A stretch of 64,000 nt of DNA from assembly GCF_900104845.1 (NCBI RefSeq), contig NZ_FNSR01000003.1, forward strand, positions 496,001 through 560,000, given 5' to 3'. Both the position numbers and the translations under genes were made by a program. Below the pieces are notes generated by a model, which saw nothing but the letters and a program-made list of their open reading frames with translations, had not been told where the DNA came from and ran no database searches. This document shows positions 47,130-55,173 of this stretch, one piece after another. This DNA comes from Paraburkholderia caballeronis. Lineage in GTDB: Bacteria; Pseudomonadota; Gammaproteobacteria; Burkholderiales; Burkholderiaceae. Numbering within the stretch: position 1 is the stretch's first letter; every line of letters starts with the position of its first letter.

Positions 47130-48056
47130 ATGGCGGGCGGGTTCGACCTCGTCGCGATCGGCGAGCCGCTGATCGAGTTCAACCAGACGCGCGGCGGCGA
47201 CGGCCGCGCGTGGTTACAGGGGTTCGGCGGCGACACGTCGAATGCGCTGATCGCCGCCGCGCGGCAGGGCGCGCGGACCGCGTATTTCACGCGGATCGGC
47301 GACGACGAGTTCGGCCGCCTGTGCATGCAGCTGTGGCGCGACGAGCGTGTCGACGCCGCGTTCGTGCAGGTCGATGCGGAGGCGCCGACCGGGCTGTACT
47401 TCGTCACGCACGGTCCGGACGGCCACGCGTTCACGTACCGGCGCGCCGGTTCCGCGGCGAGCCTGATGCGGCCCGGCGACCTGCCGCCCGATTTGATCCG
47501 GAAGGCGAAGTATCTGCACGTGTCGGGCATCAGCCAGGCGATCAGCGCGACGGCGGCCGATACGGTAGCGCATGCGGTGCATGCCGCGCGTGGGTCCGGC
47601 GTGAAGGTCGCCTACGATCCGAACGTGCGGCTGCGGTTGTGGTCGCTCGAACGCGCGCAGTCGGTGATCGGCGCGACGCTTCCGCTGGTCGACTGTTTCC
47701 TGCCCGGGATCGACGACATGCGGCTGATCTGCGGCCTCGACGATCCCGATGCGATTATCGACTGGTGTCACGCGCGGGGCGCAGCCGACGTCGTGCTGAA
47801 GCTCGGCGCGCGCGGCTCGGTCGTGTCGGACGGACGCACGCGCACCGCGATCGAGCCGTTCGCCGTCGATGCGGTCGATGCGACCGGCGCGGGCGACTGC
47901 TTCGACGGTTCGCTGCTTGCGCGGCTCGCGGCCGGCGATACGCTCGCCGCGGCCGCCCGCTACGCGAGCGCGGCGGCGGCGCTCGCGACGACCGGTTATG
48001 GCGCGGTCGCGCCGCTGCCCGACGCGGCACGCGTGCGGGCGATGCTCGCGGGGTGA
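47130..48056 (+). CDS. kdgK: PfkB-family 2-keto-3-deoxygluconate kinase
   Basis: 308 residues. N-terminal GEPLIEFNQTRGGDG and FGGDTSNALIAAARQGA, and the C-terminal PfkB signature DAVDATGAGDCFDGSLLARL with the catalytic Asp of GAGD, are intact. YRRAGSAASLM and YDPNVRLRLW are typical of KDG kinases. It phosphorylates the KDG produced by ManD to KDPG for Entner-Doudoroff cleavage. It starts 1 bp after the dehydrogenase stop, so the genes form one operon. Confidence 0.9.
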   Translation: MAGGFDLVAIGEPLIEFNQTRGGDGRAWLQGFGGDTSNALIAAARQGARTAYFTRIGDDEFGRLCMQLWRDERVDAAFVQVDAEAPTGLYFVTHGPDGHAFTYRRAGSAASLMRPGDLPPDLIRKAKYLHVSGISQAISATAADTVAHAVHAARGSGVKVAYDPNVRLRLWSLERAQSVIGATLPLVDCFLPGIDDMRLICGLDDPDAIIDWCHARGAADVVLKLGARGSVVSDGRTRTAIEPFAVDAVDATGAGDCFDGSLLARLAAGDTLAAAARYASAAAALATTGYGAVAPLPDAARVRAMLAG

Positions 48057-48254
48057 TCTTTTCACGCCGCCGATCTATCCGGTTATGCGGCAGTGGGGCG
48101 AGGCGAAGTCGATTCGCCACGCGTGAACCGGTCGAGCGGCCGCCGGGTGCCTAAGCTGACGCTGCGCGGCAACGACGCCGCTTGTTACGCCTCGTATCGC
48201 GCGGGCCGCCCGCGAAAATGGCAATCCCTGCTCCCGTTGCGGCGGCTCCTTTGT

Positions 48255-48264
48255 TACCATGGCA
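48255..48264. promoter_or_regulatory. GntR-type operator box 3 (TACCATGGCA) at gntR
   Basis: Differs by one base from the two perfect TACCATGGTA boxes of the divergent promoter and lies 34 bp before the gntR start. It is probably an autoregulatory site, placed where transcription could enter from a gntR-proximal promoter in the 232-bp gap after kdgK (48057-48288). That gap holds no supported gene. Confidence 0.6.
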
Positions 48265-48288
48265 GGACCTCACGTCCCTCGTTCAGCC

Positions 48289-49020
48289 ATGCCCCCGACC
48301 GCCGTCGCGCCGCAGGAAGACTCCGTCGTATCCACGTTGAAAGGCTTCACCGTGAATCCGGACGAGTCGTACCGGCCGCAGATCCATCGCTTCCTGCGCG
48401 ACGCGATCGTGCGCGGCGTGCTGAAGCCGAATACCGGATTGTCGGAAGCGGCGATCGCGGACGCGACGCAGATCAGCCGCACGCCGGTGCGCGAGGCGCT
48501 CGCGCAACTCGCGGACGAGCAACTGGTGAATATCTACCGCAAGGTCGGCACGATCGTCGCGCCGATCCCGGTGTCGCTGCTGGAAGAAGGGCGCTTCGCG
48601 CGCAGCACGCTCGAATGCGCGAACCACGTGCAGCTTGTGCAGACGATCACGCCGGAGCAACTGGCGGAGTTCGGGCAGATCGTCGAAGGCCAGCGCAACG
48701 CGGTCGCGGCGGGCGACGTCGGGCTCTTTTTCGAACTGGACGAGCGGATGCACCGCCGGCTGTTCGAATTCGCGGGCCGCGCGCATGTGTGGGAGATGCT
48801 TCAGCCGATGAAACGGCAGTTCGACCGCGTGCGCTGGCTGCTGCTGGATCGCGTCGAGGATCATGCGCAGCGCGCGCTGCGCGAGCACGAGCAGATTCTC
48901 GCGCAGATGGCGTCGCGCAATGTCGCGCAACTGGGGGCGGCGGTGGCGAGCCACATCGACCGGGTCGGCTCGCATCTGCCCGAGGTCCGCGCGCGCGTGC
49001 CCGAATACTTCAGCGACTGA
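48289..49020 (+). CDS. GntR regulator, FadR/FCD subfamily
   Basis: 243 residues. N-terminal winged helix (LSEAAIADATQISRTPVREALAQLADEQLVNIY) and all-helical FCD effector domain (metal His/Asp pattern with FFELDERMHRRLF and EHEQIL..). FCD regulators of this type bind sugar acids. The ATG at 48289 was preferred over 48259 because the upstream ATG lies inside the operator box, and because the decayed paralogue at 44612 begins at the equivalent codon with identical box spacing. It is the obvious regulator of both arms of the island. Confidence 0.9.
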   Translation: MPPTAVAPQEDSVVSTLKGFTVNPDESYRPQIHRFLRDAIVRGVLKPNTGLSEAAIADATQISRTPVREALAQLADEQLVNIYRKVGTIVAPIPVSLLEEGRFARSTLECANHVQLVQTITPEQLAEFGQIVEGQRNAVAAGDVGLFFELDERMHRRLFEFAGRAHVWEMLQPMKRQFDRVRWLLLDRVEDHAQRALREHEQILAQMASRNVAQLGAAVASHIDRVGSHLPEVRARVPEYFSD

Positions 49021-49028
49021 ACTCAATG

Positions 49029-49063
49029 CGCGCAGCGGTTCTCGCTGCGCGTTTTCCTTTTTC
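49029..49063 (+). terminator. rho-independent terminator after gntR
   Basis: CGCGCAGCG (49029-49037) pairs perfectly with CGCTGCGCG (49043-49051) over a 5-nt loop, followed by TTTTCCTTTTT. It lies 9 bp after the gntR stop and separates gntR from the diketogulonate-reductase-like gene, which therefore probably depends on read-through or its own promoter. Confidence 0.85.
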
Positions 49064-49142
49064 GTCCGCACGAGCGGAGCCATTCGCGACAGGCGGCCGG
49101 CGGCGTCGTTCGAGCGCCGCACGACGCCTGCGCCATACCGAC

Positions 49143-50180
49143 ATGGAGAAACGCACGGTGATCCGTATCCCCTTTGAACAGATGCAGCAGGCGATCGCGT
49201 CGGCATTCGTGAACGCCGGCATGAACGAGCAGGACGCGCAGACCTGTGCGCGAATCCACACCGAGTCGTCGTGCGACGGCGTCAATTCGCACGGCATCAA
49301 TCGCGTCGCGCGGTTCGTCGATTATCTGCAACGCGGCTGGGTTCACGCGGATGCGAAGCCGTCGCTCGCGAAGAACCTCGGCACGATCGAAATCTACGAT
49401 GGGCAGCGCGGGCCGGGCGTCACAAACGCGCTGTTCGCGACCGGGCGCGCGATGGCGATCGCGGCCGAACGCGGCGCGGGCATCGTCGCGCTGCGGAACA
49501 CGACGCACTGGATGCGCGGCGGCGCTTACGGCTGGCACGCGGCGGATCGCGGCTACCTCGCGATCGCGTGGACCAACACGGAATCGTGCATGCCCGCATG
49601 GGGCGGCCGCAATCCGCGGATCGGCAACAACCCGTTCGTGATGGCGGTGCCGCGCGCGAAGGGCAACATCGTGCTCGACATGGCCGTCTCGCAGTATTCG
49701 TACGGCAAGCTCCAGGCGACGCGCCTGAAAGGGCAGCAGATGCCGTATCCGGCGGGCTTCGACGCGCACGGCCAGTTGACCGCCGAGCCGGGGCCGGTCG
49801 AGGCGTCGAAGCGCATTTTGCCGATGGGCTACTGGAAGGGCTCCGGTTTCGCGATCATGCTCGACGTGCTCGCGGCGGTGCTGTCCGAAGGCGCGCCGAC
49901 CAATGCGATCGACGGAATCGAGGAAGGCAGTTGCACCGGCTGCTCGCAGGTGTTCATCGTGATCGACCCGCGGCAGCTCGGCGGTGAAGCGTTCACGAAC
50001 AGCGTTGCCGACAGCGTCGCGGACTACGTGAACGGTTCGGAACTGGCCGAGCACAGCCGCGAAGTGCTGTATCCGGGACAAAGCGCGCTGCGCACGCGAA
50101 ACGAGCAGCGCGACGCGGGCATCGCCGTGGACGAAGGCGTGTGGGCCGAAGTGCTCGCGCTCGCGGGGCAGCGCGGCTGA
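49143..50180 (+). CDS. malate/L-lactate dehydrogenase family: 2,3-diketo-L-gulonate reductase-like
   Basis: 345 residues of the LDH2/MDH2 oxidoreductase family. The closest type by motif is YiaK/DlgD: start VIRIPFEQMQQAIASAF, the catalytic-His segment SSCDGVNSHGINRVARFV, GAGIVALRNTTHWMRGGAYG, and late WKGSGFAIMLDVLAA and EGSCTGCSQVFIVID. E. coli YiaK reduces 2,3-diketo-L-gulonate with NADH. Here it follows the hexuronate regulator, so it probably handles a related keto-acid. ATG 49143 is used. Confidence 0.88.
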   Translation: MEKRTVIRIPFEQMQQAIASAFVNAGMNEQDAQTCARIHTESSCDGVNSHGINRVARFVDYLQRGWVHADAKPSLAKNLGTIEIYDGQRGPGVTNALFATGRAMAIAAERGAGIVALRNTTHWMRGGAYGWHAADRGYLAIAWTNTESCMPAWGGRNPRIGNNPFVMAVPRAKGNIVLDMAVSQYSYGKLQATRLKGQQMPYPAGFDAHGQLTAEPGPVEASKRILPMGYWKGSGFAIMLDVLAAVLSEGAPTNAIDGIEEGSCTGCSQVFIVIDPRQLGGEAFTNSVADSVADYVNGSELAEHSREVLYPGQSALRTRNEQRDAGIAVDEGVWAEVLALAGQRG

Positions 50181-50185
50181 CGGTG

Positions 50186-50227
50186 GCGGCGGTTTCGGCT
50201 CCCGATTCGCAAAGCCAAAACCGCCGC
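50186..50227. terminator. inverted repeat between convergent genes, probable bidirectional terminator
   Basis: GCGGCGGTTTCGGCT (50186-50200) and AGCCAAAACCGCCGC (50213-50227) form a 15-bp stem with one mismatch around a 12-nt loop. It starts 5 bp after the reductase stop and ends 25 bp before the porin's last codon. No T-run follows on either side, so its strength as an intrinsic terminator is uncertain. Confidence 0.55.
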
Positions 50228-50252
50228 AGTGATCGACGCCAGAAAGGCCGCG

Positions 50253-51302
50253 TCAGAAGAAGTGCACGATGCCGAGCTGCACGCCGTTGATCGTGCCGCC
50301 AGGACCCGACGTGATGTGCGCCGACGGCTCGACGACCGCCGCGCCGTTCAGCGCGAGGTTGTTGCGCGAGCCCTGCTGGCTCAGGCGCGAGTACGTCGAG
50401 TACAGCATCGTCCGCTTCGACAGCGCGTAGCTGTACATCACGCCGAGCTGCGACGCGTTGCCGTGGCCGGTGCCGGACACGTGGTCGATCATGTACGTGT
50501 AGCCGAGCGCGAGCCGCGACGCGACGGTGAACGAATACGCGAGCGACGCGGACAGCACGTTCGTATGCACGCTGTCGTCGGTCGTCTTGTCGTCGTTCGC
50601 CGCGAAGAAGAACTGCCAGTGCTTGTCGAGCGTGTACGTGCCGCCGCCCGACGTGCGCTTGAAGATGTACGGCAGCGTGCCGTTGCGCACCTCTTCGTGG
50701 TTCACGCCGAAATAGACCGGACCCTTCTCGTATTCGAGCGCGATGTGGAAGTTCTGGTTGCTCTGGTCCTGCGACAGCGGCGTGCCGCCGGACACCGCGC
50801 CGCGCGCATAGAGGCCCGAGAACTTGAAGCCGGCGACCGTCGGCGAGAAGTAACCGACCGCGTTGTCGATCCGCACGGTCGCGGTGGACATGTTGTTCCA
50901 GCCGGACGCCTGGGTCGCCGCGAAGAATGCGTCGAAGCGGCCGCTCATCAGGAATTCCGGCGTGTTCTGGCGGCCGAGCCGGACTTCGCCGTAACGGTTG
51001 TTCGACAGCCCGACCCACGCCTGGCGGTTGAAGAGCCGGTTCGAATCGGCCTGCGAGCCGTCGTTCGAGTTGATCCCGCTTTCGAGCACGAAGTTGGTCT
51101 TGTTGCCGCCGCCGAGATCCTCGCTGCCGCGCACGCCCCAGCGGCTCGCGTACAGGCCGCTCGAATCCATCCGCGTGACCGACGGCTTGCCGTCCGCGTG
51201 AATGTTCGTCACGAAGGTATCGACGACGCCGTATAGCGTGACGCTCGACTGCGCATGCGCGGCGGCCGCGCCCGACAAAACGCCTGCAATCGCGGCGCGC
51301 AT
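50253..51302 (-). CDS. outer-membrane porin
   Basis: 349 residues from ATG 51302: signal MRAAIAGVLSGAAAAHA, then QSSVTLYGVVDTFVTN. Typical porin marks are RWGVRGSEDLGGGNKTNFVLE, NRLFNRQAWVGLSN and the final VQLGIVHFF with terminal Phe. GAGAGGTG just upstream supports this start; an in-frame ATG at 51347 would add an Arg-rich lead and cannot be excluded. It faces the hexuronate island tail to tail and shares a long AT-rich upstream region with the end of the LysR gene. Its partner pathway is uncertain. Confidence 0.9.
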   Translation of the reverse strand: MRAAIAGVLSGAAAAHAQSSVTLYGVVDTFVTNIHADGKPSVTRMDSSGLYASRWGVRGSEDLGGGNKTNFVLESGINSNDGSQADSNRLFNRQAWVGLSNNRYGEVRLGRQNTPEFLMSGRFDAFFAATQASGWNNMSTATVRIDNAVGYFSPTVAGFKFSGLYARGAVSGGTPLSQDQSNQNFHIALEYEKGPVYFGVNHEEVRNGTLPYIFKRTSGGGTYTLDKHWQFFFAANDDKTTDDSVHTNVLSASLAYSFTVASRLALGYTYMIDHVSGTGHGNASQLGVMYSYALSKRTMLYSTYSRLSQQGSRNNLALNGAAVVEPSAHITSGPGGTINGVQLGIVHFF

Positions 51303-51678
51303 CAGCACCTCTCGCGAACGAAGGGCGAAACGTTGGCGGTATTCCATCTGGAAGCTGTTCCCCGGTTGTCGTTGAGGCACGGTGGCCGCCGACGTCGCGT
51401 CGAGCGGACCGTGCCCCTGCATTGAACGGACTCTCCATGCCGCGCGCCGAAAAAAGTTTGGATCACGAAACGAATGGAGAGCGCTGCTTCAACCGGGGCC
51501 GCGCATCGGGGCAGGCTGGCGTGGATGCGGGTATTGCGGGATGCGTCGTGACCGGTTGAATAGCCCGGATTCTAGGAGGGGGGAAATTTGATGTCGTATT
51601 CTATTTTATTGGCTGTCTATAACATGCCGTTAAACGTCGGGCCGTCCGGACGAGCGGATGCCTGGGCGCGAATGCGCG
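51303..51678. other. intergenic leader of the third porin
   Basis: 376 bp upstream of the porin and downstream of the LysR gene. The part at 51580-51630 is strongly AT-rich (TTCTATTTTATTGG, TCTATAACATG) and probably holds the porin promoter on the minus strand, which implies a leader of over 250 nt. No gene is supported. Confidence 0.45.
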
Positions 51679-52584
51679 TCACGCGACCCGCCGCAGCGCC
51701 TGCACGTCCAGTTCGGTCAGCGTGTTGAGGAACTCGTGCGCGAGGCCGGACAGCGGCTCGAAGCGCGCGTGCAGCACGTTCACGTCCATCGTGATGTCGG
51801 GCAGCAGCGGCCGGATCACGACGCCCGGCCATACCTGCCCGAGCACCGCGACCTCGTCCGCGATCGTCACGCCGACGCCCGCCTGCACCAGCGCGCAGGC
51901 GGCGTGCGTGAGCCGCACTTCGACCGCGAGCCGCATCGCGACGTCGGCGGTCGCGAACAGCTGCTGGATCAGGCCGCCGAACGGCGTGTCGGCGGAATAG
52001 CCGATCAGGTCGACGTTTTCGAGGTCGCGCACGTGCAGCGCGGGCCGGCTCGCGAGCGGATGGTCCTGTGGCAATACGGCGACCAGGTGGTCCTCGTAGA
52101 TCGACTGCTGCTCGATGTTCGGGTGGTCGAGCGAGAACATCGCGACGCCGAGTTCGGCCTGGCGGGTCAGCAGCGTCTGCACGAGCTGCGTCGAGGTCTG
52201 CGTGACGATGTTGATGCGCACCTTCGGAAAGCGCTTGCGAAAACGCGCGATCGCGGTCGGAATCAGCGTCTGCCCGAGGCTCGGGCTCACGACCAGTTGC
52301 AGCGCGCCGGTGTTTTTTTCGATCAGGTCGTTCGCGACGTCGTTCACGCGCTGCAGCCCCTGGTGCACCGCGTTGACCTCGACGAACAGCCGCCGCGCCT
52401 CCGGCGTCGGGTACAGCCGGCCCTTGATCCGTTCGAACAGCTTGAGTCCGAGACGCGACTCGGTGTGCGAGATCATGCGGCTGATCGCGGGCTGCGACAC
52501 GCATAGCAGCTTGGCTGCGCCGCTGATGGAGCCCGCCACCATGATGGCCCGGAAGACCTCGATCTGGCGCAGGTTGACTTGCAT
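51679..52584 (-). CDS. LysR-family regulator of the ureide-type island
   Basis: 301 residues. HTH in LRQIEVFRAIMVAGSISGAAKLLCVSQPAISRMISHTESRLGLKLFER. The effector domain has ALQLVVSPSLGQTLIPTAIARF and HAACALVQAGVGVTIADE, close in style to OccR/NocR-like regulators of amino-acid and opine uptake. It is divergent from the AllA/PuuE-like genes. A TTCAAAATTTGAA palindrome with LysR spacing lies between them. Ligand unknown. Confidence 0.9.
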   Translation of the reverse strand: MQVNLRQIEVFRAIMVAGSISGAAKLLCVSQPAISRMISHTESRLGLKLFERIKGRLYPTPEARRLFVEVNAVHQGLQRVNDVANDLIEKNTGALQLVVSPSLGQTLIPTAIARFRKRFPKVRINIVTQTSTQLVQTLLTRQAELGVAMFSLDHPNIEQQSIYEDHLVAVLPQDHPLASRPALHVRDLENVDLIGYSADTPFGGLIQQLFATADVAMRLAVEVRLTHAACALVQAGVGVTIADEVAVLGQVWPGVVIRPLLPDITMDVNVLHARFEPLSGLAHEFLNTLTELDVQALRRVA

Positions 52585-52630
52585 TTCCTTAACCTCATGT
52601 TATGCGACGGCGATAAATAAGCATACGACA

Positions 52631-52643
52631 TTCAAAATTTGAA
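52631..52643. promoter_or_regulatory. LysR-type T-N11-A palindrome TTCAAAATTTGAA
   Basis: Perfect 13-bp palindrome in an AT-rich stretch 47 bp upstream of the LysR start and 128 bp before the AllA-like start. The T-N11-A geometry and the location between divergent genes are standard for LysR recognition sites. Confidence 0.55.
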
Positions 52644-52770
52644 ATGATTAAATTCGTCTGCCTCACGAAGGCGGACGGCGCAGCGACTGCGTGACGGCCG
52701 CTTCGCGCGGCGCGCCGTGGAGCCCTCGCCAACGCCTGGGCGCGGCGTTTCTGGAGCGATCAAGCCGTTT

Positions 52771-53283
52771 ATGCAAGATTCCGAAGCCTTGACCCTGATT
52801 CCGGGGCCACTGACCGCTGAAGCCTTCGCGCCGTTCGGAGACGTCGTTCCGATCGCGAACGACGAGCGGCGCAACCATTTCCGATTCGCGTTCGAAGCGG
52901 CGTCCGAGGCTCGCGAGCCGGCGCTGTGGGTCAGCTATCCGTCGAAGGTCGCGGGCGACGTCGTCGAGGTGCTGAAGCTGGAGCGGCATCCGCATGCGGC
53001 GCAGACGTTCATCCCGATCCGCGACGGCCGGTATCTGGTGGTCGTCTGCCATGCGGCCGCCGACGGCAGTCCCGACCTGTCCACGCTGCGCGCGCTCGTC
53101 GCCGAGTCGAACCAGGGCGTCACATACCGGCGCAACGTATGGCATCACGGCCTCACGGTGCTCGACCAGCGCACGCGCTTCGCGGTCGTCACCACGTTGT
53201 CCGGCGACGGCGACGACGACTGCTTTTACGAACTGCCGAAGCCGGTGCGCATCCGGTTGTCGGCCGCCGACACGGGAGCCTGA
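52771..53283 (+). CDS. ureidoglycolate lyase family protein (AllA-like)
   Basis: 170 residues, the family's normal length. Conserved stretches are LTAEAFAPFGDVV, LERHPHAAQTFIPI, PDLSTLRALV, and GVTYRRNVWHHGLTVLDQRTRF, matching AllA, which splits ureidoglycolate into glyoxylate and urea. ATG 52771 gives the expected start (LTLIPGPLTAEAF); a GTG at 52717 is in frame upstream. The following PuuE-like gene starts 4 bp after its stop, so the two are coupled. No allantoicase gene, which would make ureidoglycolate from allantoate, is present in the window. Confidence 0.88.
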   Translation: MQDSEALTLIPGPLTAEAFAPFGDVVPIANDERRNHFRFAFEAASEAREPALWVSYPSKVAGDVVEVLKLERHPHAAQTFIPIRDGRYLVVVCHAAADGSPDLSTLRALVAESNQGVTYRRNVWHHGLTVLDQRTRFAVVTTLSGDGDDDCFYELPKPVRIRLSAADTGA

Positions 53284-53287
53284 AGCG

Positions 53288-54220
53288 ATGTCCCAGTTCT
53301 CAACGCCGTCCGGCCGCGACTTCGTCGGCTACGGCCGCAATCCGCCCGATCCGAAGTGGCCGGGCGGGGCGCGGGTCGCGCTGAACTTCTGCATCAACTA
53401 CGAGGAAGGCGGCGAGCCTTCGATCGAGGACGGCGACGCATCGAGCGAGACCGGGCTCACCGAGGGCGGCGGCGGTTTCGAAGGCCGCGATCTCGCGGCG
53501 GAGTCGATGTTCGAATACGGCAGCCGCGTCGGCTTCTGGCGCATCACGCGCCTGCTGGAGCAATACGGGATGCCGGCGACGGTGTTCGCCTGTGCGCTCG
53601 CGCTCGAACGCAACCGGGAAGCGTGCGCGGCGATCCGCGAATACGGCTTCGACGTGTGCGCGCACGGCTGGCGCTGGGAGCGTCATCAGCAACTGGACGA
53701 AGCGACCGAGCGCGAGCGCATCCGGTGCACCGTCGCGAGCCTCGCGCACAGCGTCGGCGAACGTCCGCTCGGCTGGTACTGCCGCTACGGTCCCGGCCTG
53801 AACACGCGCCGGCTCGTCGCGGAGGAAGGCGGCTTCCTGTACGACTCGGATGCGTACAACGACGAACTGCCGTACTGGACCACGGTGAATGCGCAGCCGC
53901 ATCTGGTGGTGCCGTACGGGCTCGTGAACAACGACGCGAAGTTCATTCGCGGCGGCATGGCGACCGGCGACGACTTCTACGCGTATCTGCGCGATGCGTT
54001 CGATCTGCTGTACGAAGAAGGCGCCGACGCGCCGAAGATGATGTCGGTCGGCCTGCATCTGCGGCTGAGCGGCCATCCGGGGCGCGCGGCCGGGCTGCGG
54101 CGTTTTCTCGATCATGTCGCGAGCCGCGACCGGGTCTGGGTGTGCCGGCGCGCGGACATCGCGCGCCACTGGCACGCGCAGCATCCGTATGGGGGCGGCG
54201 CATCGTCGTCCTCTTTATAA
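53288..54220 (+). CDS. puuE: PuuE-type allantoinase (polysaccharide-deacetylase fold)
   Basis: 310 residues, co-linear with Pseudomonas PuuE as I recall it: GYGRNPPDPKWPGGARVAL, NYEEGGEPS, ESMFEYGSRVGFWRI, CAHGWRWERHQQLDE, NTRRLVAEEGGFLYDSDAYNDELPYW, then APKMMSVGLHLRLSGHPGRAAGL. PuuE hydrolyses allantoin to allantoate without a metal cofactor. Some relatives act on other ureides. Where PuuE has GLHCRL this protein has GLHLRL. Coupled to the AllA-like gene and followed by an amino acid-type ABC transporter, it may act on an imported ureide. Confidence 0.85.
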   Translation: MSQFSTPSGRDFVGYGRNPPDPKWPGGARVALNFCINYEEGGEPSIEDGDASSETGLTEGGGGFEGRDLAAESMFEYGSRVGFWRITRLLEQYGMPATVFACALALERNREACAAIREYGFDVCAHGWRWERHQQLDEATERERIRCTVASLAHSVGERPLGWYCRYGPGLNTRRLVAEEGGFLYDSDAYNDELPYWTTVNAQPHLVVPYGLVNNDAKFIRGGMATGDDFYAYLRDAFDLLYEEGADAPKMMSVGLHLRLSGHPGRAAGLRRFLDHVASRDRVWVCRRADIARHWHAQHPYGGGASSSSL

Positions 54221-54240
54221 ACACTCCAGACGGGGAATCC

Positions 54241-55113
54241 ATGAAACTGCAGAAATTCGTGCGTGCGGCCGCGATCGCGAGCGCCGCTTCGTTCCTGATG
54301 CTCGGCTCGGCGATCAGCCGCGCGGCGGACGCGGACCATCCGGCGAACCAGCCGCTCGTCGTCGGCACCGATTTCGGCCTCGCGCCGTGGGTCGTGCGCA
54401 CCGACTCGGGGCCGCAGGGCTTCGGCGTCGACGTGATCACCGAGGTCGCGCGCCGCATCGGCCGCCCCGGCGTGAAGATCGTCGACGTGAATTTCTCGGG
54501 ACTCTTTTCCGCGCTGTTCTCGAAGCGCATCGAGTTCACCGTGAATCCGCTCAACATCACGGCCGACCGCGCGGAGCGGATGCTGTTCACCGAGCCGATC
54601 ATGTCCACCGGCAACGGTTTTCTCGTGCGCAACGGCGAGCAGATGAAGGGCTTCGACGATCTGCGCGGCAAGGAAGTCGCGGTGAATCGCGGCACGATCT
54701 CCGATACGTGGGCGACCGAAAACGCCGCGAAATACGGCTTCAACATCCAGCGTTACGACGTGTTCCCGGACACGGTGCAGGCGGTCATCACCGGCCGCGC
54801 GTTCACCGCGCTCAACGAGATTCCGACCGTCGTGTTCGCCGCGAGCCGCAACAAGGCGGTGAAGATCGGCTACGAGGACTTCAACGGCCGCAACTTCGGC
54901 TACGCGTTCCGCACCGACGACGCCGCGTATCGCAACAAGGTCGAGGACGCGCTCGAATGCATGAAGCAGGACGGCACGCTGCACAAGCTCTACGTGAAGT
55001 GGTACGGCACGGAGCCGACGAAGGGCTCGGCGGTCGATACCGTGTATCCGGGTTACGGCGCGCCGGGCTTCAAGGGCTACGACGCGCAGCCGCACACGCC
55101 GCAGTGTCATTGA
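54241..55113 (+). CDS. polar amino acid-type ABC substrate-binding protein (family 3)
   Basis: 290 residues. Signal peptide about 1-28 (MKLQKFVRAAAIASAASFLM..ISRAA), then PLVVGTDFGLAPWVV, GFGVDVITEVARRIG, FTVNPLNITADRAERMLFTEPI, and DLRGKEVAVNRGT, typical of family 3 binding proteins for amino acids, opines and small amides. The usual Arg in the 'ITxER' position is present (ITADRAER). A hairpin with a short T-run follows the stop, and then two permease genes, so the binding protein is probably made in excess. Confidence 0.9.
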   Translation: MKLQKFVRAAAIASAASFLMLGSAISRAADADHPANQPLVVGTDFGLAPWVVRTDSGPQGFGVDVITEVARRIGRPGVKIVDVNFSGLFSALFSKRIEFTVNPLNITADRAERMLFTEPIMSTGNGFLVRNGEQMKGFDDLRGKEVAVNRGTISDTWATENAAKYGFNIQRYDVFPDTVQAVITGRAFTALNEIPTVVFAASRNKAVKIGYEDFNGRNFGYAFRTDDAAYRNKVEDALECMKQDGTLHKLYVKWYGTEPTKGSAVDTVYPGYGAPGFKGYDAQPHTPQCH

Positions 55114-55121
55114 TCGTCCGC

Positions 55122-55155
55122 GCCGGCCCGCATGCGCGGGCCGGCGTTCTTTTCT
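55122..55155 (+). terminator. hairpin after the binding-protein gene, partial terminator
   Basis: GCCGGCCCGC (55122-55131) and GCGGGCCGGC (55136-55145) form a perfect 10-bp stem with a 4-nt loop (ATGC), followed by GTTCTTTTCTTC. It sits 8 bp after the binding-protein stop and 28 bp before the permease start, so it should attenuate rather than end operon transcription. Confidence 0.75.
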
Positions 55156-55173
55156 TCGTTCGGATTCGAGTGG

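Noticed and set aside
48259..48288. Upstream ATG of gntR as the true start
   Set aside because: It lies inside the TACCATGGCA box, and the decayed paralogue starts at the codon equivalent to 48289 with the same spacing.
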